From Streptomyces polyasparticus (GTDB lineage Bacteria > Actinomycetota > Actinomycetes > Streptomycetales > Streptomycetaceae): a DNA stretch of 52,318 nucleotides. Of the stretch, positions 9,621-28,529 are shown one piece after another. Within the stretch, counting starts at the first letter, position 1. Each line of letters begins with the position of its first letter. Location of the stretch: positions 1-52,318 of the forward strand of contig NZ_JACTVJ010000037.1 of assembly GCF_014493765.1 (NCBI RefSeq), in the 5' to 3' direction. Both the position numbers and the translations under genes were made by a program. Below the pieces are notes generated by a model that made no database searches, was not told the DNA's origin, and was given only the letters and a program-made list of their open reading frames with translations.

Positions 9621-9759
9621 CTGCCGGTTCCCGGCAGGGGCTTCACCCCGTAGGAGGAGTGGGCCCCTGCCGAGCCTGGCGGAACTGTCCTGCGGAGTTG
9701 CCCGCAGGAATTACTTGGCCTGTCGAAGAGAAGCAGCGCGGGGGCGCAAGGCCCCCGCG
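9621..9759 (-). promoter_or_regulatory. Stack of four hairpins between rpsQ and rplN
   Basis: On the minus-strand transcript the order is: a 9-bp stem just after the rpsQ stop (9737-9745 with 9751-9759), an 8-bp stem (9688-9695 with 9702-9709), a 9-bp stem with a long loop (9633-9641 with 9663-9671), and a 7-bp stem with a 3-nt loop (9621-9627 with 9631-9637). The last two share 9633-9637 and cannot form together. This looks like a terminator followed by a switchable leader for rplN, or an RNA processing region. The function is inferred. Confidence 0.5.
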
Positions 9760-9762
9760 GGA

Positions 9763-10047
9763 CTACTTCGCCTTCTCGAGGATCTCGACGACGCGCCAGC
9801 GCTTGGTCGCCGACAGCGGACGCGTCTCCATGAGGAGGACACGGTCGCCGACGCCGGCAGCGTTCTGCTCGTCGTGCGCCTTGAGCTTGTTCGTACGGCG
9901 GATGACCTTGCCGTACAGCGCGTGCTTGACGCGGTCCTCGACAGCGACGACGACGGTCTTGTCCATCTTGTCGCTGACGACGAGACCCTCGCGGGTCTTG
10001 CGGAAGCCGCGGGCGGCAGTCTCTTCAGTCACAGTCTTCTCGCTCAT
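9763..10047 (-). CDS. rpsQ: 30S ribosomal protein S17
   Basis: 94 aa. After an acidic start ([20 protein letters not shown]) comes the S17 OB-fold ([20 protein letters not shown]...[19 protein letters not shown]) ending in [11 protein letters not shown]. It binds 16S rRNA helix 11 early in assembly. Its start overlaps the rpmC stop by one nucleotide. Confidence 0.98.
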   Translation of the reverse strand: MSEKTVTEETAARGFRKTREGLVVSDKMDKTVVVAVEDRVKHALYGKVIRRTNKLKAHDEQNAAGVGDRVLLMETRPLSATKRWRVVEILEKAK

Positions 10048-10271
10048 CAGGCGTTCTCCACCGTCTCGATGCCCAGCTCACGCTCGCGCATCAGGGTGTA
10101 GATCCGCGCGATGTCCTTACGGACCGCCTTGAGACGGCCATGGTTCTCGAGCTGGCCGGTCGCCGCCTGGAAGCGGAGATTGAACAGCTCTTCCTTGGCC
10201 TCGCGAAGCTTGTTGACAAGCTCCTCGTTGCCCAGCTCGCGGAGCTCGGACGCCTTGGTACCGGTCGACAT
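10047..10271 (-). CDS. rpmC: 50S ribosomal protein L29
   Basis: 74 aa, mostly alpha-helical ([20 protein letters not shown]...[20 protein letters not shown]). The ATG at 10271 overlaps the rplP TGA by one nucleotide; a GTG immediately before it would add one residue. L29 lies next to L23 at the peptide exit tunnel, where SRP and trigger factor dock. Confidence 0.97.
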   Translation of the reverse strand: MSTGTKASELRELGNEELVNKLREAKEELFNLRFQAATGQLENHGRLKAVRKDIARIYTLMRERELGIETVENA

Positions 10272-10690
10272 CACGCTTCACCTGCCTCGCGCTTGACGAT
10301 CTTGCACTTCATCGGCAGCTTGTGAGCCGCACGAGTCAGCGCCTCACGCGCGATCTTCTCGTTGGGGTACGACAGCTCGAACATCACGCGTCCGGGCTTG
10401 ACGTTGGCGACCCACCACTCCGGCGAACCCTTACCGGAACCCATGCGGGTCTCGGCAGGCTTCTTGGTGAGGGGGCGGTCCGGGTAGATGTTGATCCAGA
10501 CCTTGCCGCCACGCTTGATGTGACGCGTCATGGCGATACGAGCGGCCTCGATCTGACGGTTCGTCACGTACGCCGGCGTGAGCGCCTGGATGCCGTACTC
10601 GCCGAACGCAACCTGCGTGCCACCCTTGGACATACCGCTGCGCTTCGGGTGGTGCTGCTTGCGGTGCTTGACCCTACGGGGGATCAGCAT
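10271..10690 (-). CDS. rplP: 50S ribosomal protein L16
   Basis: 139 aa starting [20 protein letters not shown], with the signature [20 protein letters not shown] and [21 protein letters not shown]16 organises the A-site tRNA elbow region of the 50S subunit. It starts 5 nt after rpsC and overlaps rpmC by 1 nt. Confidence 0.98.
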   Translation of the reverse strand: MLIPRRVKHRKQHHPKRSGMSKGGTQVAFGEYGIQALTPAYVTNRQIEAARIAMTRHIKRGGKVWINIYPDRPLTKKPAETRMGSGKGSPEWWVANVKPGRVMFELSYPNEKIAREALTRAAHKLPMKCKIVKREAGEA

Positions 10691-10695
10691 TTCGG

Positions 10696-11529
10696 TCAGG
10701 CCTCCGTTCCGGTGCTCTCAGCCGGAGCAGCGGCGGGCGCCTCGGCCTTGGGGGCCTCGGCGGCCGGAGCCGACTGCTGCGGCTTGCGGCCGCGGCCGCC
10801 ACGCTCGCCACCACGGCCACCACGGCCGGCGGGACGGTCGGCGCCACCACGGGCCGGGCGGTTACCCGCACGGGCCGCAGCGTTCTCGGCGCGGACCTCG
10901 GCGATGTTCTTGACGTCGCCCTTGTAGATCCAGACCTTCACACCGATACGGCCGAAGGTGGTCTTCGCCTCGAAGAAGCCGTAGTCGACGTTCGCGCGCA
11001 GCGTGTGCAGCGGCACACGACCCTCGCGGTAGAACTCCGAACGGCTCATCTCGGCGCCGCCGAGGCGGCCACCACACTGGATCTTGATGCCCTTGGCGCC
11101 GGCCTTCATGGCGGACTGCATGCTCTTGCGCATGGCCCGACGGAAGGAGACGCGGGAGGACAGCTGCTCGGCAACGGCCTGGGCAACCAGCTGAGCATCC
11201 GTCTCGGGGTTCTTGACCTCGAGGATGTTCAGCTGGACCTGCTTGCCCGTGAGCTTCTCGAGGTCACCGCGGATGCGGTCGGCCTCGGCGCCACGGCGGC
11301 CGATGACGATGCCCGGGCGGGCGGTGTGGATGTCCACGCGGACACGGTCACGGGTGCGCTCGATCTCAACCTTCGAGATACCGGCGCGCTCCATGCCGGA
11401 CGTCATCATCCGACGGATGGCGACGTCTTCCTTGACGTAGTCCTTGTACAGCTTGTCGGCGTACCAACGCGACTTGAAGTCGGTGGTGATGCCGAGCCGG
11501 AACCCGTGCGGGTTTACCTTCTGGCCCAT
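10696..11529 (-). CDS. rpsC: 30S ribosomal protein S3
   Basis: 277 aa starting [23 protein letters not shown] domain with the [11 protein letters not shown] loop is followed by the S3 C-terminal domain ([20 protein letters not shown]). The last 60 or so residues are a low-complexity tail rich in Gly and Arg, then Ala, Pro and Glu, typical of high-GC actinobacterial S3 and probably disordered. Its ATG overlaps the rplV stop by one nucleotide. Confidence 0.98.
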   Translation of the reverse strand: MGQKVNPHGFRLGITTDFKSRWYADKLYKDYVKEDVAIRRMMTSGMERAGISKVEIERTRDRVRVDIHTARPGIVIGRRGAEADRIRGDLEKLTGKQVQLNILEVKNPETDAQLVAQAVAEQLSSRVSFRRAMRKSMQSAMKAGAKGIKIQCGGRLGGAEMSRSEFYREGRVPLHTLRANVDYGFFEAKTTFGRIGVKVWIYKGDVKNIAEVRAENAAARAGNRPARGGADRPAGRGGRGGERGGRGRKPQQSAPAAEAPKAEAPAAAPAESTGTEA

Positions 11530-11876
11530 TACCGGGTTCCTTCCTTGCTGCTGACGACCACGGTGATGTGGCTGGTCCGCTTACGGATCCGGTAGGCACG
11601 GCCCTGGGCACGCGGACGGAACCGCTTCAGGGTCGGGCCTTCATCCACGAACGCCTCGCTGATGAACAGCGAAGAGGCGTCACTGTGGTCGTAGTTGTGC
11701 GCGGCGTTGGCGATGGCGCTGTCGAGCACCTTGCCAACGGGAACCGAGGCTGCCTGCGGAGCGAATCGCAGGACGGCCTGGGCCTCCGTGGCGTCCATGC
11801 CACGGATGAGGTCCACCACGCGGCGGGCCTTCATGGGCGTGACGCGGATGTACCGCGCCTGGGCCCTGGCTTCCAT
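11529..11876 (-). CDS. rplV: 50S ribosomal protein L22
   Basis: 115 aa starting [20 protein letters not shown], with the C-terminal hairpin signature [20 protein letters not shown] that lines the exit tunnel and can affect macrolide sensitivity. No unusual insertion is visible in that loop. It lies 39 nt after rpsS and overlaps rpsC by 1 nt. Confidence 0.98.
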   Translation of the reverse strand: MEARAQARYIRVTPMKARRVVDLIRGMDATEAQAVLRFAPQAASVPVGKVLDSAIANAAHNYDHSDASSLFISEAFVDEGPTLKRFRPRAQGRAYRIRKRTSHITVVVSSKEGTR

Positions 11877-11915
11877 GGTTGTCCCTTCAGTTTCTTGTCT
11901 GAATGCGATCCGCTA

Positions 11916-12197
11916 CTAGCGGCGCTTCGACTTCCGGTCGTCCTTGACGTGGCCCCGGAAGGTGCGCGTCGGCGAGAACTCGCCGAGCTTGTGGCCGACC
12001 ATCGACTCGGTGACGAACACCGGGATGTGGGTCTTGCCGTTGTGCACCGCAAGCGTGTGGCCGAGCATGGCCGGCACGATCATGGAGCGACGGGACCAGG
12101 TCTTGATGACGTTCTTGGTGCCGGCTTCGTTCTGGGCGTCCACCTTCTTGATGAGGTGGTCGTCGACGAAGGGCCCCTTCTTCAGGCTACGAGGCAT
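11916..12197 (-). CDS. rpsS: 30S ribosomal protein S19
   Basis: 93 aa starting [20 protein letters not shown], with the signature [21 protein letters not shown]19 forms a complex with S13 in the 30S head. It starts 12 nt after the rplB stop and ends 39 nt before rplV. Confidence 0.98.
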   Translation of the reverse strand: MPRSLKKGPFVDDHLIKKVDAQNEAGTKNVIKTWSRRSMIVPAMLGHTLAVHNGKTHIPVFVTESMVGHKLGEFSPTRTFRGHVKDDRKSKRR

Positions 12198-12209
12198 CTC
12201 AACCCGTCC

Positions 12210-13046
12210 TTAGCGCTTCTTGTTCGTCTTGCGGCGGCGGACGATGTACTTGTTCGACGCCTTCTTGGGCGAACGAGTACGGCCTTCCTTCTGACCCCAA
12301 GGGCTGACCGGGTGGCGACCACCGGAAGTCTTGCCCTCACCACCACCGTGGGGGTGGTCAACCGGGTTCATGACGACACCGCGCACGGTCGGGCGAACGC
12401 CCTTCCAGCGCATACGGCCGGCCTTGCCCCAGTTGATGTTGCTCTGCTCGGCGTTGCCGACCTCGCCGACCGTCGCGCGGCAGCGCGCGTCGACCAGGCG
12501 GATCTCGCCGGAGGGCATACGAAGGTGGGCCATCGTGCCCTCCTTCGCCAGGAGCTGCACCGAGGCACCCGCGGAGCGGGCGAACTTGGCGCCGCCACCG
12601 GGACGGAGCTCGATGGCGTGGATCGTCGTACCCACGGGGATGTTGCGCAGCGCGAGGTTGTTGCCCGGCTTGATGTCGGCCGTCGGGCCGTTCTCGATCC
12701 GGTCACCCTGCTGCAGACCGCGCGGCGCGATGATGTAGCGCTTCTCGCCGTCGGCGTAGTGCAGCAGCGCGATACGCGCGGTGCGGTTGGGGTCGTACTC
12801 GATGTGCGCGACCTTCGCCGGCACGCCGTCCTTGTCGTGACGACGGAAGTCGATCACGCGGTAGGCGCGCTTGTGGCCACCACCCTGGTGGCGGACGGTC
12901 ACACGACCGGTGTTGTTACGGCCGCCCTTGCTGTGCAGCGGGCGGACCAGCGACTTCTCCGGCGTGGACCGCGTGATCTCGACGAAGTCGGCGACGCTGG
13001 AGCCACGGCGGCCCGGCGTAGTCGGCTTGTACTTGCGGATTCCCAT
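12210..13046 (-). CDS. rplB: 50S ribosomal protein L2
   Basis: 278 aa starting [20 protein letters not shown], with the L2 signature [20 protein letters not shown]; its His is near the peptidyl-transferase centre. The tail is basic ([14 protein letters not shown]). L2 is needed for subunit association and peptidyl-transferase assembly. It follows rplW after 39 nt. Confidence 0.98.
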   Translation of the reverse strand: MGIRKYKPTTPGRRGSSVADFVEITRSTPEKSLVRPLHSKGGRNNTGRVTVRHQGGGHKRAYRVIDFRRHDKDGVPAKVAHIEYDPNRTARIALLHYADGEKRYIIAPRGLQQGDRIENGPTADIKPGNNLALRNIPVGTTIHAIELRPGGGAKFARSAGASVQLLAKEGTMAHLRMPSGEIRLVDARCRATVGEVGNAEQSNINWGKAGRMRWKGVRPTVRGVVMNPVDHPHGGGEGKTSGGRHPVSPWGQKEGRTRSPKKASNKYIVRRRKTNKKR

Positions 13047-13085
13047 TTCTCAGTCCTCGTCCGATATTCGGACCAGGGCGCTCCG

Positions 13086-13406
13086 TTAGGAGGCCTGGCC
13101 GAAGATGTCGATACGGTCGCCCTCAGCGAGGGTCACGATGGCGCGCTTGGTGTCGGCACGCTTGCCGAAACCGGTGCGCGTACGCTTCCGCTTGCCCTGA
13201 CGGTTGATCGTGTTGACCCCGGTGACCTTGACGCCGAAGACCGCTTCCACGGCCTGCTTGATCTGGGTCTTGTTGGAGCCGGGCGCGACGATGAACGTGT
13301 ACTTGTTCTCGTCGAGCAGCGCGTAGCTCTTCTCCGAGACGACCGGCTTGACGAGGATGTCGCGCGGGTCCGAGAAGGTCTTGCTGGTAACGGTGGCTTC
13401 AGACAT
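13086..13406 (-). CDS. rplW: 50S ribosomal protein L23
   Basis: 106 aa with the L23 core ([40 protein letters not shown]). L23 is the docking site for trigger factor and SRP at the tunnel exit. Its ATG overlaps the rplD stop by one nucleotide. Confidence 0.98.
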   Translation of the reverse strand: MSEATVTSKTFSDPRDILVKPVVSEKSYALLDENKYTFIVAPGSNKTQIKQAVEAVFGVKVTGVNTINRQGKRKRTRTGFGKRADTKRAIVTLAEGDRIDIFGQAS

Positions 13407-14056
13407 CAGCCCTCGCTCCCTTCGGTGTCAGCCTTGGGGCCGGCGACGAAGGAGTCGAAGGCGGCCTTGGTGAAGACCACGTCGTCCGAAACGAGCACGT
13501 CGTACGTGTTCAGCTGGCCCGGCTCCAGGATGTGGACCTGGGGCAGGTTGCGAGCGGACAGCAGAGCGGCCTCGTCCTCACGGGTGATGACCAGGAGCAC
13601 GTTCTTGCGCTCGCTGACCTTGCCCAGGAAGGTCTTGGCAGCCTTCGTGCTGATGTCGCCCTCAACAACGCCGGACACGACGTGGATGCGGTTGTGGCGG
13701 GCCCGGTCGGTGAGGGCGTGGCGCAGGGCCGCGGCCTTCATCTTCTTCGGGGTCCGCTGCGAGTAGTCACGCGGCACGGGGCCGTGGACGACGCCACCGC
13801 CGGCGAACTGCGGCGCACGGGTCGAACCCTGGCGCGCGCGGCCGGTGCCCTTCTGGCGGTACGGCTTCTTGCCACCGCCACGGACTTCGCCGCGGGTCTT
13901 GGTCTTGTGCGTGCCCTGACGGGCCGCGGCCAGCTGCGCGACAACGACCTGGTGGATCAGCGGAATGCTGATCTTCTCGACGTCGAAGATCTCCGAGGGG
14001 AGCTCGACAGTCCCGGCCTTGTCGCCTGCCGGCGAAAGGATGTCAATGGTGCTCAT
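13406..14056 (-). CDS. rplD: 50S ribosomal protein L4
   Basis: 216 aa starting [20 protein letters not shown]. The long rRNA-binding loop is visible ([20 protein letters not shown], then [19 protein letters not shown]), which reaches into the exit tunnel. The ATG at 14056 lies 7 nt after rplC; open frame upstream of it is not L4-like. In E. coli L4 represses the S10 operon; nothing here shows whether that holds. Confidence 0.98.
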   Translation of the reverse strand: MSTIDILSPAGDKAGTVELPSEIFDVEKISIPLIHQVVVAQLAAARQGTHKTKTRGEVRGGGKKPYRQKGTGRARQGSTRAPQFAGGGVVHGPVPRDYSQRTPKKMKAAALRHALTDRARHNRIHVVSGVVEGDISTKAAKTFLGKVSERKNVLLVITREDEAALLSARNLPQVHILEPGQLNTYDVLVSDDVVFTKAAFDSFVAGPKADTEGSEG

Positions 14057-14063
14057 CGGTTCC

Positions 14064-14708
14064 TCAAACCCCCTTGGCCGCAGTGCGGACCAGGACGAGG
14101 CCACCGTTGGGGCCGGGGACGGCGCCCTTGATGAGCAGCAGACCCTTCTCGGCGTCAACGGCGTGGACGGTCAGGTTCTGGGTGGTGACCCGCTCGTTGC
14201 CCATGCGACCCGCCATGCGCATGCCCTTGAAGACACGGCCGGGGGTGGCACAGCCACCGATGGAACCGGGCTTGCGGTGGATGCGCTTGGCACCGTGGGA
14301 AGCCTTGCCACCCTTGAAGTTGTGGCGCTTCATGACACCGGCGAAGCCCTTGCCCTTGCTCTTGCCGGTCACGTCGACCTTCACGCCGGACTCGAAGGTC
14401 TCAGCGGTGAGCTCCTGGCCGAGGGTGTACTCGCTGGCGTCAGCGGTACGGATCTCGACGAGGTGGCGGCGGGGGGTCACGTCGGCCTTGGCGAAGTGGC
14501 CCTTGAGGGGCTTGTTCACCTTGCGCGGGTCGATCTCGCCGAAGGCGATCTGGACCGACTCGTAGCCGTCGGAGTCATTCGTACGGACCTGGGTCACGAC
14601 GCAGGGGCCGGCCTTGACGACGGTCACCGGGACGACACGGTTGTTCTCGTCCCAGACCTGCGTCATGCCGAGCTTCTCGCCCAGGATGCCCTTGATCTGC
14701 TTGGTCAT
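14064..14708 (-). CDS. rplC: 50S ribosomal protein L3
   Basis: 214 aa starting [20 protein letters not shown], with the signature [20 protein letters not shown] near the peptidyl-transferase-proximal extension and [19 protein letters not shown]. It starts 15 nt after the rpsJ stop. Confidence 0.98.
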   Translation of the reverse strand: MTKQIKGILGEKLGMTQVWDENNRVVPVTVVKAGPCVVTQVRTNDSDGYESVQIAFGEIDPRKVNKPLKGHFAKADVTPRRHLVEIRTADASEYTLGQELTAETFESGVKVDVTGKSKGKGFAGVMKRHNFKGGKASHGAKRIHRKPGSIGGCATPGRVFKGMRMAGRMGNERVTTQNLTVHAVDAEKGLLLIKGAVPGPNGGLVLVRTAAKGV

Positions 14709-14723
14709 CTAGATCAACCGCCC

Positions 14724-15032
14724 TTAGAGCTTGATCTCGATGTCGACACCGGCCGGAAGGTCGAGTCGCATCAGAGAGTCAACGGTCTTGGGGGTCGGGT
14801 CGAGGATGTCGATGAGGCGCTTGTGCGTGCGCATCTCGAAGTGCTCGCGAGAGTCCTTGTACTTGTGCGGCGACTTGATGACGCAGTACACGTTCTTCTC
14901 GGTGGGGAGCGGCACCGGGCCCGCGACCGACGCACCAGTACGGGTCACCGTCTCGACGATCTTCTTCGCCGAGGAGTCGATGACCTCGTGGTCGTAGGCC
15001 TTGAGCCGGATGCGGATCTTCTGTCCCGCCAT
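14724..15032 (-). CDS. rpsJ: 30S ribosomal protein S10 / NusE
   Basis: 102 aa starting [20 protein letters not shown], with the S10 signature [21 protein letters not shown]10 belongs to the 30S head and, as NusE, bridges NusG and RNA polymerase during transcription-translation coupling. It is the first gene of the S10 cluster, with a 549-nt upstream region carrying a conserved leader hairpin. Confidence 0.98.
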   Translation of the reverse strand: MAGQKIRIRLKAYDHEVIDSSAKKIVETVTRTGASVAGPVPLPTEKNVYCVIKSPHKYKDSREHFEMRTHKRLIDILDPTPKTVDSLMRLDLPAGVDIEIKL

Positions 15033-15096
15033 GGCTACTCAGTAGTCCTGTCTCTAGTAAACGCTCTGGAACCCAGGGGCTCTCTTGACTCTTTCT

Positions 15097-15123
15097 CCGA
15101 CCCACGCGGTCGGGCGTGTCGCA
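15097..15123 (-). promoter_or_regulatory. Leader hairpin motif shared with rpsL, upstream of rpsJ
   Basis: On the minus strand the motif reads TGCGACAC, G, CCCGACC, then GCGTG, then GGTCGG. CCGACC and GGTCGG form a 6-bp stem around GCGTG. Apart from one base it is identical over 27 nt to the element at 19979-20005. It ends 64 nt before the rpsJ start. A shared mRNA leader signal for the two r-protein operons is inferred. Confidence 0.65.
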
Positions 15124-15504
15124 ACCTCACTGACACGGATGTCCCGAAGGATTTCCCTGCTAGGGGTCGCGGCCGCCAGGGCCGCTGGCCGGGGGAAGAA
15201 CACCCACCGGGCGCCTGGCCGAGCCTCCGCACTGCACTTCCCGGAAGATTCCCGTACGTCCGCCCCAGTGCTGCCTTACGGCAGATAGGACGACGAGTAC
15301 TGTGGGACTCGCTTCCGGTCCTCCCGGCGGGAGGCGCGCAGCATCGGCACTCAACCGAGCAACCTGGACAGTGTGCCATACGGGTTGCATCGGGCGCCAA
15401 TCGGGCCGAGAAGCGTACCCCCGGGAGCCCTCTTGTCAAACCCGGTCGCCCGTCTCCGCGGCGCCGAATTTCCCACCCGTACAAGGGAATCGGCCGAAAT
15501 CAGG

Positions 15505-15545
15505 CCGAAGCCCCCGCACACCCAGAAGGTGTACGGGGGCTTCGG
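15505..15545 (-). terminator. Hairpin terminator after tuf
   Basis: A 12-bp stem (CCGAAGCCCCCG with CGGGGGCTTCGG) continues after one mismatch into a further 5 bp and closes a 5-nt loop. It begins about 36 nt past the tuf stop and should end the rpsL-rpsG-fusA-tuf transcript. Confidence 0.8.
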
Positions 15546-15581
15546 TTTTGAGCTGGAAGCTCAGGTACCGCGAATCAACAA

Positions 15582-16775
<1,194 letters not shown>

Positions 16776-16846
16776 TGGGTCCTCCTGTGGAGTGGTTCTG
16801 GTACGCCTTACTCATCGGCGCCAGGTGATCTTTGCTGGGATGCCAG

Positions 16847-16888
16847 CCGCCGGGGTCACTCCCTGATTCGAGGTCGAAACCCCGGCGG
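16847..16888 (-). promoter_or_regulatory. Hairpin in the fusA-tuf gap
   Basis: CCGCCGGGGT (16847-16856) and ACCCCGGCGG (16879-16888) pair perfectly around a 22-nt loop, roughly midway between the fusA stop and the tuf start. There is no T-run. It may be a partial terminator, a processing site, or part of a tuf-specific leader. Confidence 0.4.
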
Positions 16889-16922
16889 ATGGTGTCAAGC
16901 CTAAAGCGTGAAACCGGGTGGT

Positions 16923-19046
16923 TTACTCGCCCTTGGCCTTCGCGATGATCTCCTCGGCGACGTTCCGCGGAACCTCGGCGTAGGAGTCGAACTGCATCGA
17001 GTAGCTTGCGCGACCCGAGGTCTTGCTGCGGAGGTCTCCGACGTAGCCGAACATCTCCGAAAGCGGCACGAGGCCCTTCACGACGCGGGCGCCGCTGCGC
17101 TCCTCCATGGCCTGAATCTGGCCACGGCGGGAGTTGATGTCACCGATGACTTCGCCCATGTAGTCCTCGGGCGTGGTGACCTCGACGGACATCATCGGCT
17201 CGAGCAGCACGGGGCTGGCCTTGCGCGCGGCCTCCTTGAACGCCTGCGAACCGGCGATCTTGAAGGCGAGCTCGGAGGAGTCGACCTCGTGGAAGGCACC
17301 GTCGAGAAGAATGACGCGGACGCCCGTCATCTCGTAGCCGGCCAGGATGCCGAACTGCATGGCCTCCTGCGCACCGGCGTCCACCGAAGGGATGTACTCC
17401 CTCGGGATACGGCCACCGGTGACCTTGTTCACGAACTCGTAGCTGTCGCCGCCCTCGATGGGCTCGATCGCGATCTGCACCTTGGCGAACTGACCGGTAC
17501 CACCGGTCTGCTTCTTGTGGGTGTAGTCCACGCGCTCGACGGCCTTGCGGATCGTCTCGCGGTACGCGACCTGCGGCTTGCCGACGTTCGCCTCGACCTT
17601 GAACTCGCGACGCATACGGTCGACGAGGACGTCGAGGTGAAGCTCGCCCATACCACCGATGATGGTCTGGCCGGTCTCCTCGTCCGAGTGCACCTGGAAG
17701 GAGGGGTCCTCCTCCGCGAGACGCTGGATGGCGACACCCAGCTTCTCCTGGTCACCCTTGGACTTGGGCTCGATGGCGACCTGAATGACCGGCGCCGGGA
17801 AGTCCATGGACTCCAGGATGACCGGGTTCTTGTCGTCACACAGCGTCTCACCGGTGGTGGTCTGCTTCAGGCCCATGACGGCGACGATGTCGCCGGCGCC
17901 CACCGAGTCGATCTCCTCACGCTTGTTCGCGTGCATGCGGTAGATCTTGCCGATGCGCTCCTTCTTGCCCTTGACGGAGTTCAGCACCGCGGTGCCGGCG
18001 TCCAGGCGACCCGAGTAGACCCGGATGAAGGTGAGCTTGCCGAGGTGCGGGTCGGAAGCGATCTTGAACGCGAGGGCCGCGAGCGGCTCCTCGTCGTTCG
18101 GCTTGCGCTTCACGACAACCTCGGCGTCCTTGACGTCGTGGCCCTCGATGGCCTCGACGTCCAGGGGGGAGGGCAGGTACCGCACGACCGCGTCGAGCAG
18201 GGGCTGAACGCCCTTGTTCTTGAACGCGGTACCGCAGAACACGGGGGTGACGGTGGTCTCGCCACCCTTGCCCGACGCGATGGTGATACGACGGATCGCG
18301 GCGTACAGCTGCTCCACCGAAGGCTCCTGGCCCTCGAGGTACAGCTCCATGATCTCTTCGTCGTTCTCGGCGACGGTCTCGAGGAGCTTGCCGCGCCACT
18401 CGTCGGCGGCCTCGGTGTGCGTGGCCGGGATGTCGACGGTGTCGTAGGCCTCGCCCTTGGCGGCCTCGGCCGACCAGACGTAAGCCTTCATCGTGACGAG
18501 GTCGACAACACCCTGGAAGTCGGCCTCGGCACCGATCGGCAGCTGCATGACGATCGGGGTGGCGCCGAGGCGGTCCACGATCATGTCGACGCAGCGGTGG
18601 AACTCGGCACCCGTACGGTCGAGCTTGTTGACGAAGCAGATACGCGGAACGCCGTAGCGGTCCGCCTGACGCCAGACAGTCTCGGACTGGGGCTCGACAC
18701 CGGCGACGCCGTCGAACACGGTCACAGCACCGTCGAGCACACGCAGCGAACGCTCCACCTCGACGGTGAAGTCGACGTGACCCGGGGTGTCGATGATGTT
18801 GATCGTGTGGTCGACGTCCTCGAGCGGCCAGTGGCAGGTGGTGGCAGCAGACGTGATCGTGATGCCACGCTCCTGCTCCTGCTCCATCCAGTCCATCGTG
18901 GCGGCGCCGTCGTGGACCTCACCGATCTTGTACGAGACGCCGGTGTAGAACAGGATCCGCTCGGTGGTGGTCGTCTTGCCCGCGTCGATGTGGGCCATGA
19001 TGCCGATGTTGCGCACCTTGGCCAGGTCAAGCGAAGTGGTAGCCAT
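16923..19046 (-). CDS. fusA: Elongation factor G
   Basis: 707 aa translocase GTPase. Motifs: [19 protein letters not shown] near residues 19-37, [20 protein letters not shown] and NKLDRTG, followed by domains II to V ([20 protein letters not shown]-like region and the C-terminal [16 protein letters not shown]). The length is normal for actinobacterial EF-G. It lies 39 nt after rpsG and 147 nt before tuf in the str operon. Confidence 0.98.
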   Translation of the reverse strand: MATTSLDLAKVRNIGIMAHIDAGKTTTTERILFYTGVSYKIGEVHDGAATMDWMEQEQERGITITSAATTCHWPLEDVDHTINIIDTPGHVDFTVEVERSLRVLDGAVTVFDGVAGVEPQSETVWRQADRYGVPRICFVNKLDRTGAEFHRCVDMIVDRLGATPIVMQLPIGAEADFQGVVDLVTMKAYVWSAEAAKGEAYDTVDIPATHTEAADEWRGKLLETVAENDEEIMELYLEGQEPSVEQLYAAIRRITIASGKGGETTVTPVFCGTAFKNKGVQPLLDAVVRYLPSPLDVEAIEGHDVKDAEVVVKRKPNDEEPLAALAFKIASDPHLGKLTFIRVYSGRLDAGTAVLNSVKGKKERIGKIYRMHANKREEIDSVGAGDIVAVMGLKQTTTGETLCDDKNPVILESMDFPAPVIQVAIEPKSKGDQEKLGVAIQRLAEEDPSFQVHSDEETGQTIIGGMGELHLDVLVDRMRREFKVEANVGKPQVAYRETIRKAVERVDYTHKKQTGGTGQFAKVQIAIEPIEGGDSYEFVNKVTGGRIPREYIPSVDAGAQEAMQFGILAGYEMTGVRVILLDGAFHEVDSSELAFKIAGSQAFKEAARKASPVLLEPMMSVEVTTPEDYMGEVIGDINSRRGQIQAMEERSGARVVKGLVPLSEMFGYVGDLRSKTSGRASYSMQFDSYAEVPRNVAEEIIAKAKGE

Positions 19047-19085
19047 ATCGGCTCAGTCTTCTCTCGGTCTCGATGTGGGTTGCGA

Positions 19086-19556
19086 CTACCAGCGGTAGTG
19101 CGCGAAGGCCTTGTTGGACTCGGCCATCTTGTGCGTGTCCTCGCGCTTCTTCACAGCGGCACCAAGGCCGTTGGAAGCGTCGAGGAGCTCGTTGAGGAGA
19201 CGCTCGGTCATGGTCTTCTCGCGACGGGCGCGGGAGTAACCGACGAGCCAGCGCAGCGCCAGGGTGTTGGCACGGCCGGGCTTGACCTCAACCGGCACCT
19301 GGTAGGTCGCGCCACCGACACGGCGGGACTTGACCTCGAGGGTCGGCTTGATGTTCTCGAGCGCGCGCTTCAGCGTGATGACCGGGTCGTTACCGGTCTT
19401 CTCGCGCAGACCCTCCATGGCGCCGTAAACGATGCGCTCGGCGGTGGAGCGCTTGCCGTTCAGCAGAACCTTGTTGATGAGGGAGGTCACCAGAGGAGAA
19501 CCGTAGACCGGGTCGATGATGACCGGGCGCTTCGGGGCGGGGCCCTTACGAGGCAT
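19086..19556 (-). CDS. rpsG: 30S ribosomal protein S7
   Basis: 156 aa starting [20 protein letters not shown], with the S7 signature [21 protein letters not shown]7 nucleates assembly of the 30S head and contacts E-site tRNA. It begins 2 nt after rpsL, consistent with coupled translation. Confidence 0.98.
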   Translation of the reverse strand: MPRKGPAPKRPVIIDPVYGSPLVTSLINKVLLNGKRSTAERIVYGAMEGLREKTGNDPVITLKRALENIKPTLEVKSRRVGGATYQVPVEVKPGRANTLALRWLVGYSRARREKTMTERLLNELLDASNGLGAAVKKREDTHKMAESNKAFAHYRW

Positions 19557-19558
19557 TC

Positions 19559-19930
19559 TTACTTCTCCTTCTTGGCGCCGTAGCGGGAACGAGCCTGCTT
19601 ACGGTTCTTGACGCCCTGCGTGTCGAGGGATCCGCGGATGATCTTGTAGCGAACACCCGGCAGGTCCTTCACACGGCCACCGCGCACGAGCACGATCGAG
19701 TGCTCCTGCAGGTTGTGACCCTCACCCGGGATGTAAGCGGTGACCTCGATGCCGGAGGTCAGGCGAACACGCGCGACCTTCCGCAGCGCCGAGTTCGGCT
19801 TCTTCGGGGTGGTGGTGAAGACACGCGTGCAGACGCCACGGCGCTGGGGCGAACCCTCGAGTGCGGGCGTCTTGTTCTTCTCGACCTTGTCCTGCCGGCC
19901 CTTACGGACCAGCTGCTGGATCGTAGGCAC
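19559..19930 (-). CDS. rpsL: 30S ribosomal protein S12
   Basis: 123 aa starting [21 protein letters not shown]12 monitors codon-anticodon pairing at the decoding centre. Both streptomycin-resistance hot spots are wild type: the lysines in [12 protein letters not shown] and in [13 protein letters not shown] are retained. It opens the str operon, with the leader motif 48 nt upstream and 600 nt separating it from rpoC. Confidence 0.98.
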   Translation of the reverse strand: MPTIQQLVRKGRQDKVEKNKTPALEGSPQRRGVCTRVFTTTPKKPNSALRKVARVRLTSGIEVTAYIPGEGHNLQEHSIVLVRGGRVKDLPGVRYKIIRGSLDTQGVKNRKQARSRYGAKKEK

Positions 19931-19978
19931 TACTTCTCCGGTTTCTGTGTGCCGTCATAAAGCTAACCTGGAACTTCG

Positions 19979-20005
19979 CCGACCCACGCGGTCGGGTGTG
20001 TCGCA
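19979..20005 (-). promoter_or_regulatory. Leader hairpin motif shared with rpsJ, upstream of rpsL
   Basis: The 27-nt element reads, on the minus strand, TGCGACAC, A, CCCGACC, GCGTG, GGTCGG. It differs by one base from the element upstream of rpsJ (15097-15123) and makes the same 6-bp hairpin. It ends 48 nt before the rpsL ATG. Flanking sequence is not similar apart from a short GAA after the motif, which suggests selection on the motif itself. Confidence 0.65.
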
Positions 20006-20458
20006 CGCTGCGGACTCCGCCCGAAAACGAGGAGAGGCACAGATTGCAGTGGCCGCTGTGACGCTCGCCGCGGTTTTCAAGGCACGCGCGCGAGCCAGGG
20101 CACACCCCAGGCACAAGGTCTGAGCGTACCTAGCGTCCGCACTCCGGTCAAAACAAGCCCAAGCAGAAGCAGCCGCCGCAGCGCCATGCGCCTTTCCGCT
20201 TACGGAACGTGACCGCGAACCGGGTCCGCGACAGTGTCCTGTCGTGGCCGGAAACAGCCGCTGTCCATACGGCAGTTGACCGCATTCAGGAGCCATTCGG
20301 CCATCTTCGGTCCCCGGCCCTCTCCCCCGCCGTACGTGACCGCCACAGGCCGCGCACACCGCCGAAGAGTTCCTCCGCACTCCCCCGCGTCCGCCGGCGG
20401 CTCTCCGTCCCCGCAGAACCGGGCGAGGAGCCTGCTGGGAGCCCACCCCGCAACGCCG

Positions 20459-20497
20459 AAGGGCGCCCACCCCGTACGAGACGGAGTGGGCGCCCTT
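20459..20497 (-). terminator. Hairpin terminator after rpoC
   Basis: A 12-bp perfect stem (AAGGGCGCCCAC with GTGGGCGCCCTT) with a 15-nt loop lies about 34 nt past the rpoC stop. It probably ends the rpoBC transcript. Confidence 0.8.
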
Positions 20498-20530
20498 TCG
20501 ACTCAAAGACTTCCTACGAAGCCGTACGCC

Positions 20531-24430
<3,900 letters not shown>

Positions 24431-24527
24431 TATGCGTCAATCCCTCTCAGGGTTGTGTCTCAATCAATGGTCTGTACGGGGTCCGGGGTTCCGCCACCCG
24501 GCAGGAAGCCGGGTGGCGGGTGGCCCG

Positions 24528-28010
<3,483 letters not shown>

Positions 28011-28173
28011 GAGGGGGTCCTTCCGAGGGCTCGGACTCACTACGCGCGTACCGGTCCCAGACTGAACGCGTCGACAGAAAACCCCAGGTCAGGGAAGGTC
28101 GGCCGACGGTGCTCAAGCATGGGCATGCCCCTGGTGACGGGCAGGAGGCAGCTAACAGGCAGCGCAAAGGGTC

Positions 28174-28202
28174 AGTGTAGCCACTCGGCCCACTGATGTC
28201 CA
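28174..28202 (-). promoter_or_regulatory. Candidate rpoB promoter
   Basis: On the minus strand TGGACA (28202-28197) is followed after exactly 17 nt by TACACT (28179-28174), a good match to the Streptomyces housekeeping sigma-factor consensus TTGACN and TANNNT. Transcription would start near 28167, giving a leader of about 155 nt. Confidence 0.5.
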
Positions 28203-28495
28203 GTGCGGGTTTTCGAGCTACCCACGAACACCTCGGAATCCTGCTGTTGTGGCGCCCCCGGCAGACCCCTCGCCGGTGGACGCATATCCACACTGCCCAG
28301 TTCGTCTTCGATCCATGCCTCGGATCCGGATCGATGTGACGACGCGTCCTGAGAATTGCGCGCTGCGTGCGGTTCGTCAAGGCCCCCTGTCCCGTGGAGA
28401 TCGTCACCGGGAGCCTTGGGGTGCCTGGGAGAGCACAACGAAGATCACCATACTCAACCGCGCCGCCAGCGCAAGGCAGCCGACCCAGGAACGCC

Positions 28496-28529
28496 GAAGG
28501 GCGACCACCCACATGGGTGATCGCCCTTC
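28496..28529 (-). terminator. Hairpin terminator after rplL
   Basis: A 9-bp stem (GAAGGGCGA with TCGCCCTTC), one mismatch and a further 5 bp close a 4-nt loop. It lies about 60 nt past the rplL stop and should end or weaken the rplJL transcript before rpoB. Confidence 0.75.

Larger units (their letters stand above)
15033..15581. other. tuf-rpsJ intergenic region, 549 nt
   Basis: No gene is visible. The region holds the tuf terminator (15505-15545), about 380 nt of GC-rich sequence in which the S10-operon promoter must lie, and a leader hairpin at 15097-15123 that is nearly identical to one upstream of rpsL. A small CTGCC-TTAC-GGCAG hairpin lies near 15272-15285. I could not assign promoter boxes with confidence. 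Confidence 0.6.
19931..20530. other. rpoC-rpsL intergenic region, 600 nt
   Basis: No protein gene is supported. In particular I find no open frame resembling the L7Ae-like protein that some actinobacteria encode here. It contains the rpoC terminator (20459-20497) and the leader motif shared with rpsJ (19979-20005). The str-operon promoter probably lies between 20006 and 20200, but no convincing -35/-10 pair was identified. Confidence 0.6.

Noticed and set aside
20006-20458. A possible L7Ae-like ribosomal protein gene between rpoC and rpsL
   Set aside because: No frame in the gap gives a recognisable protein, and the available open frames are Arg/Pro/Ser-rich noise.
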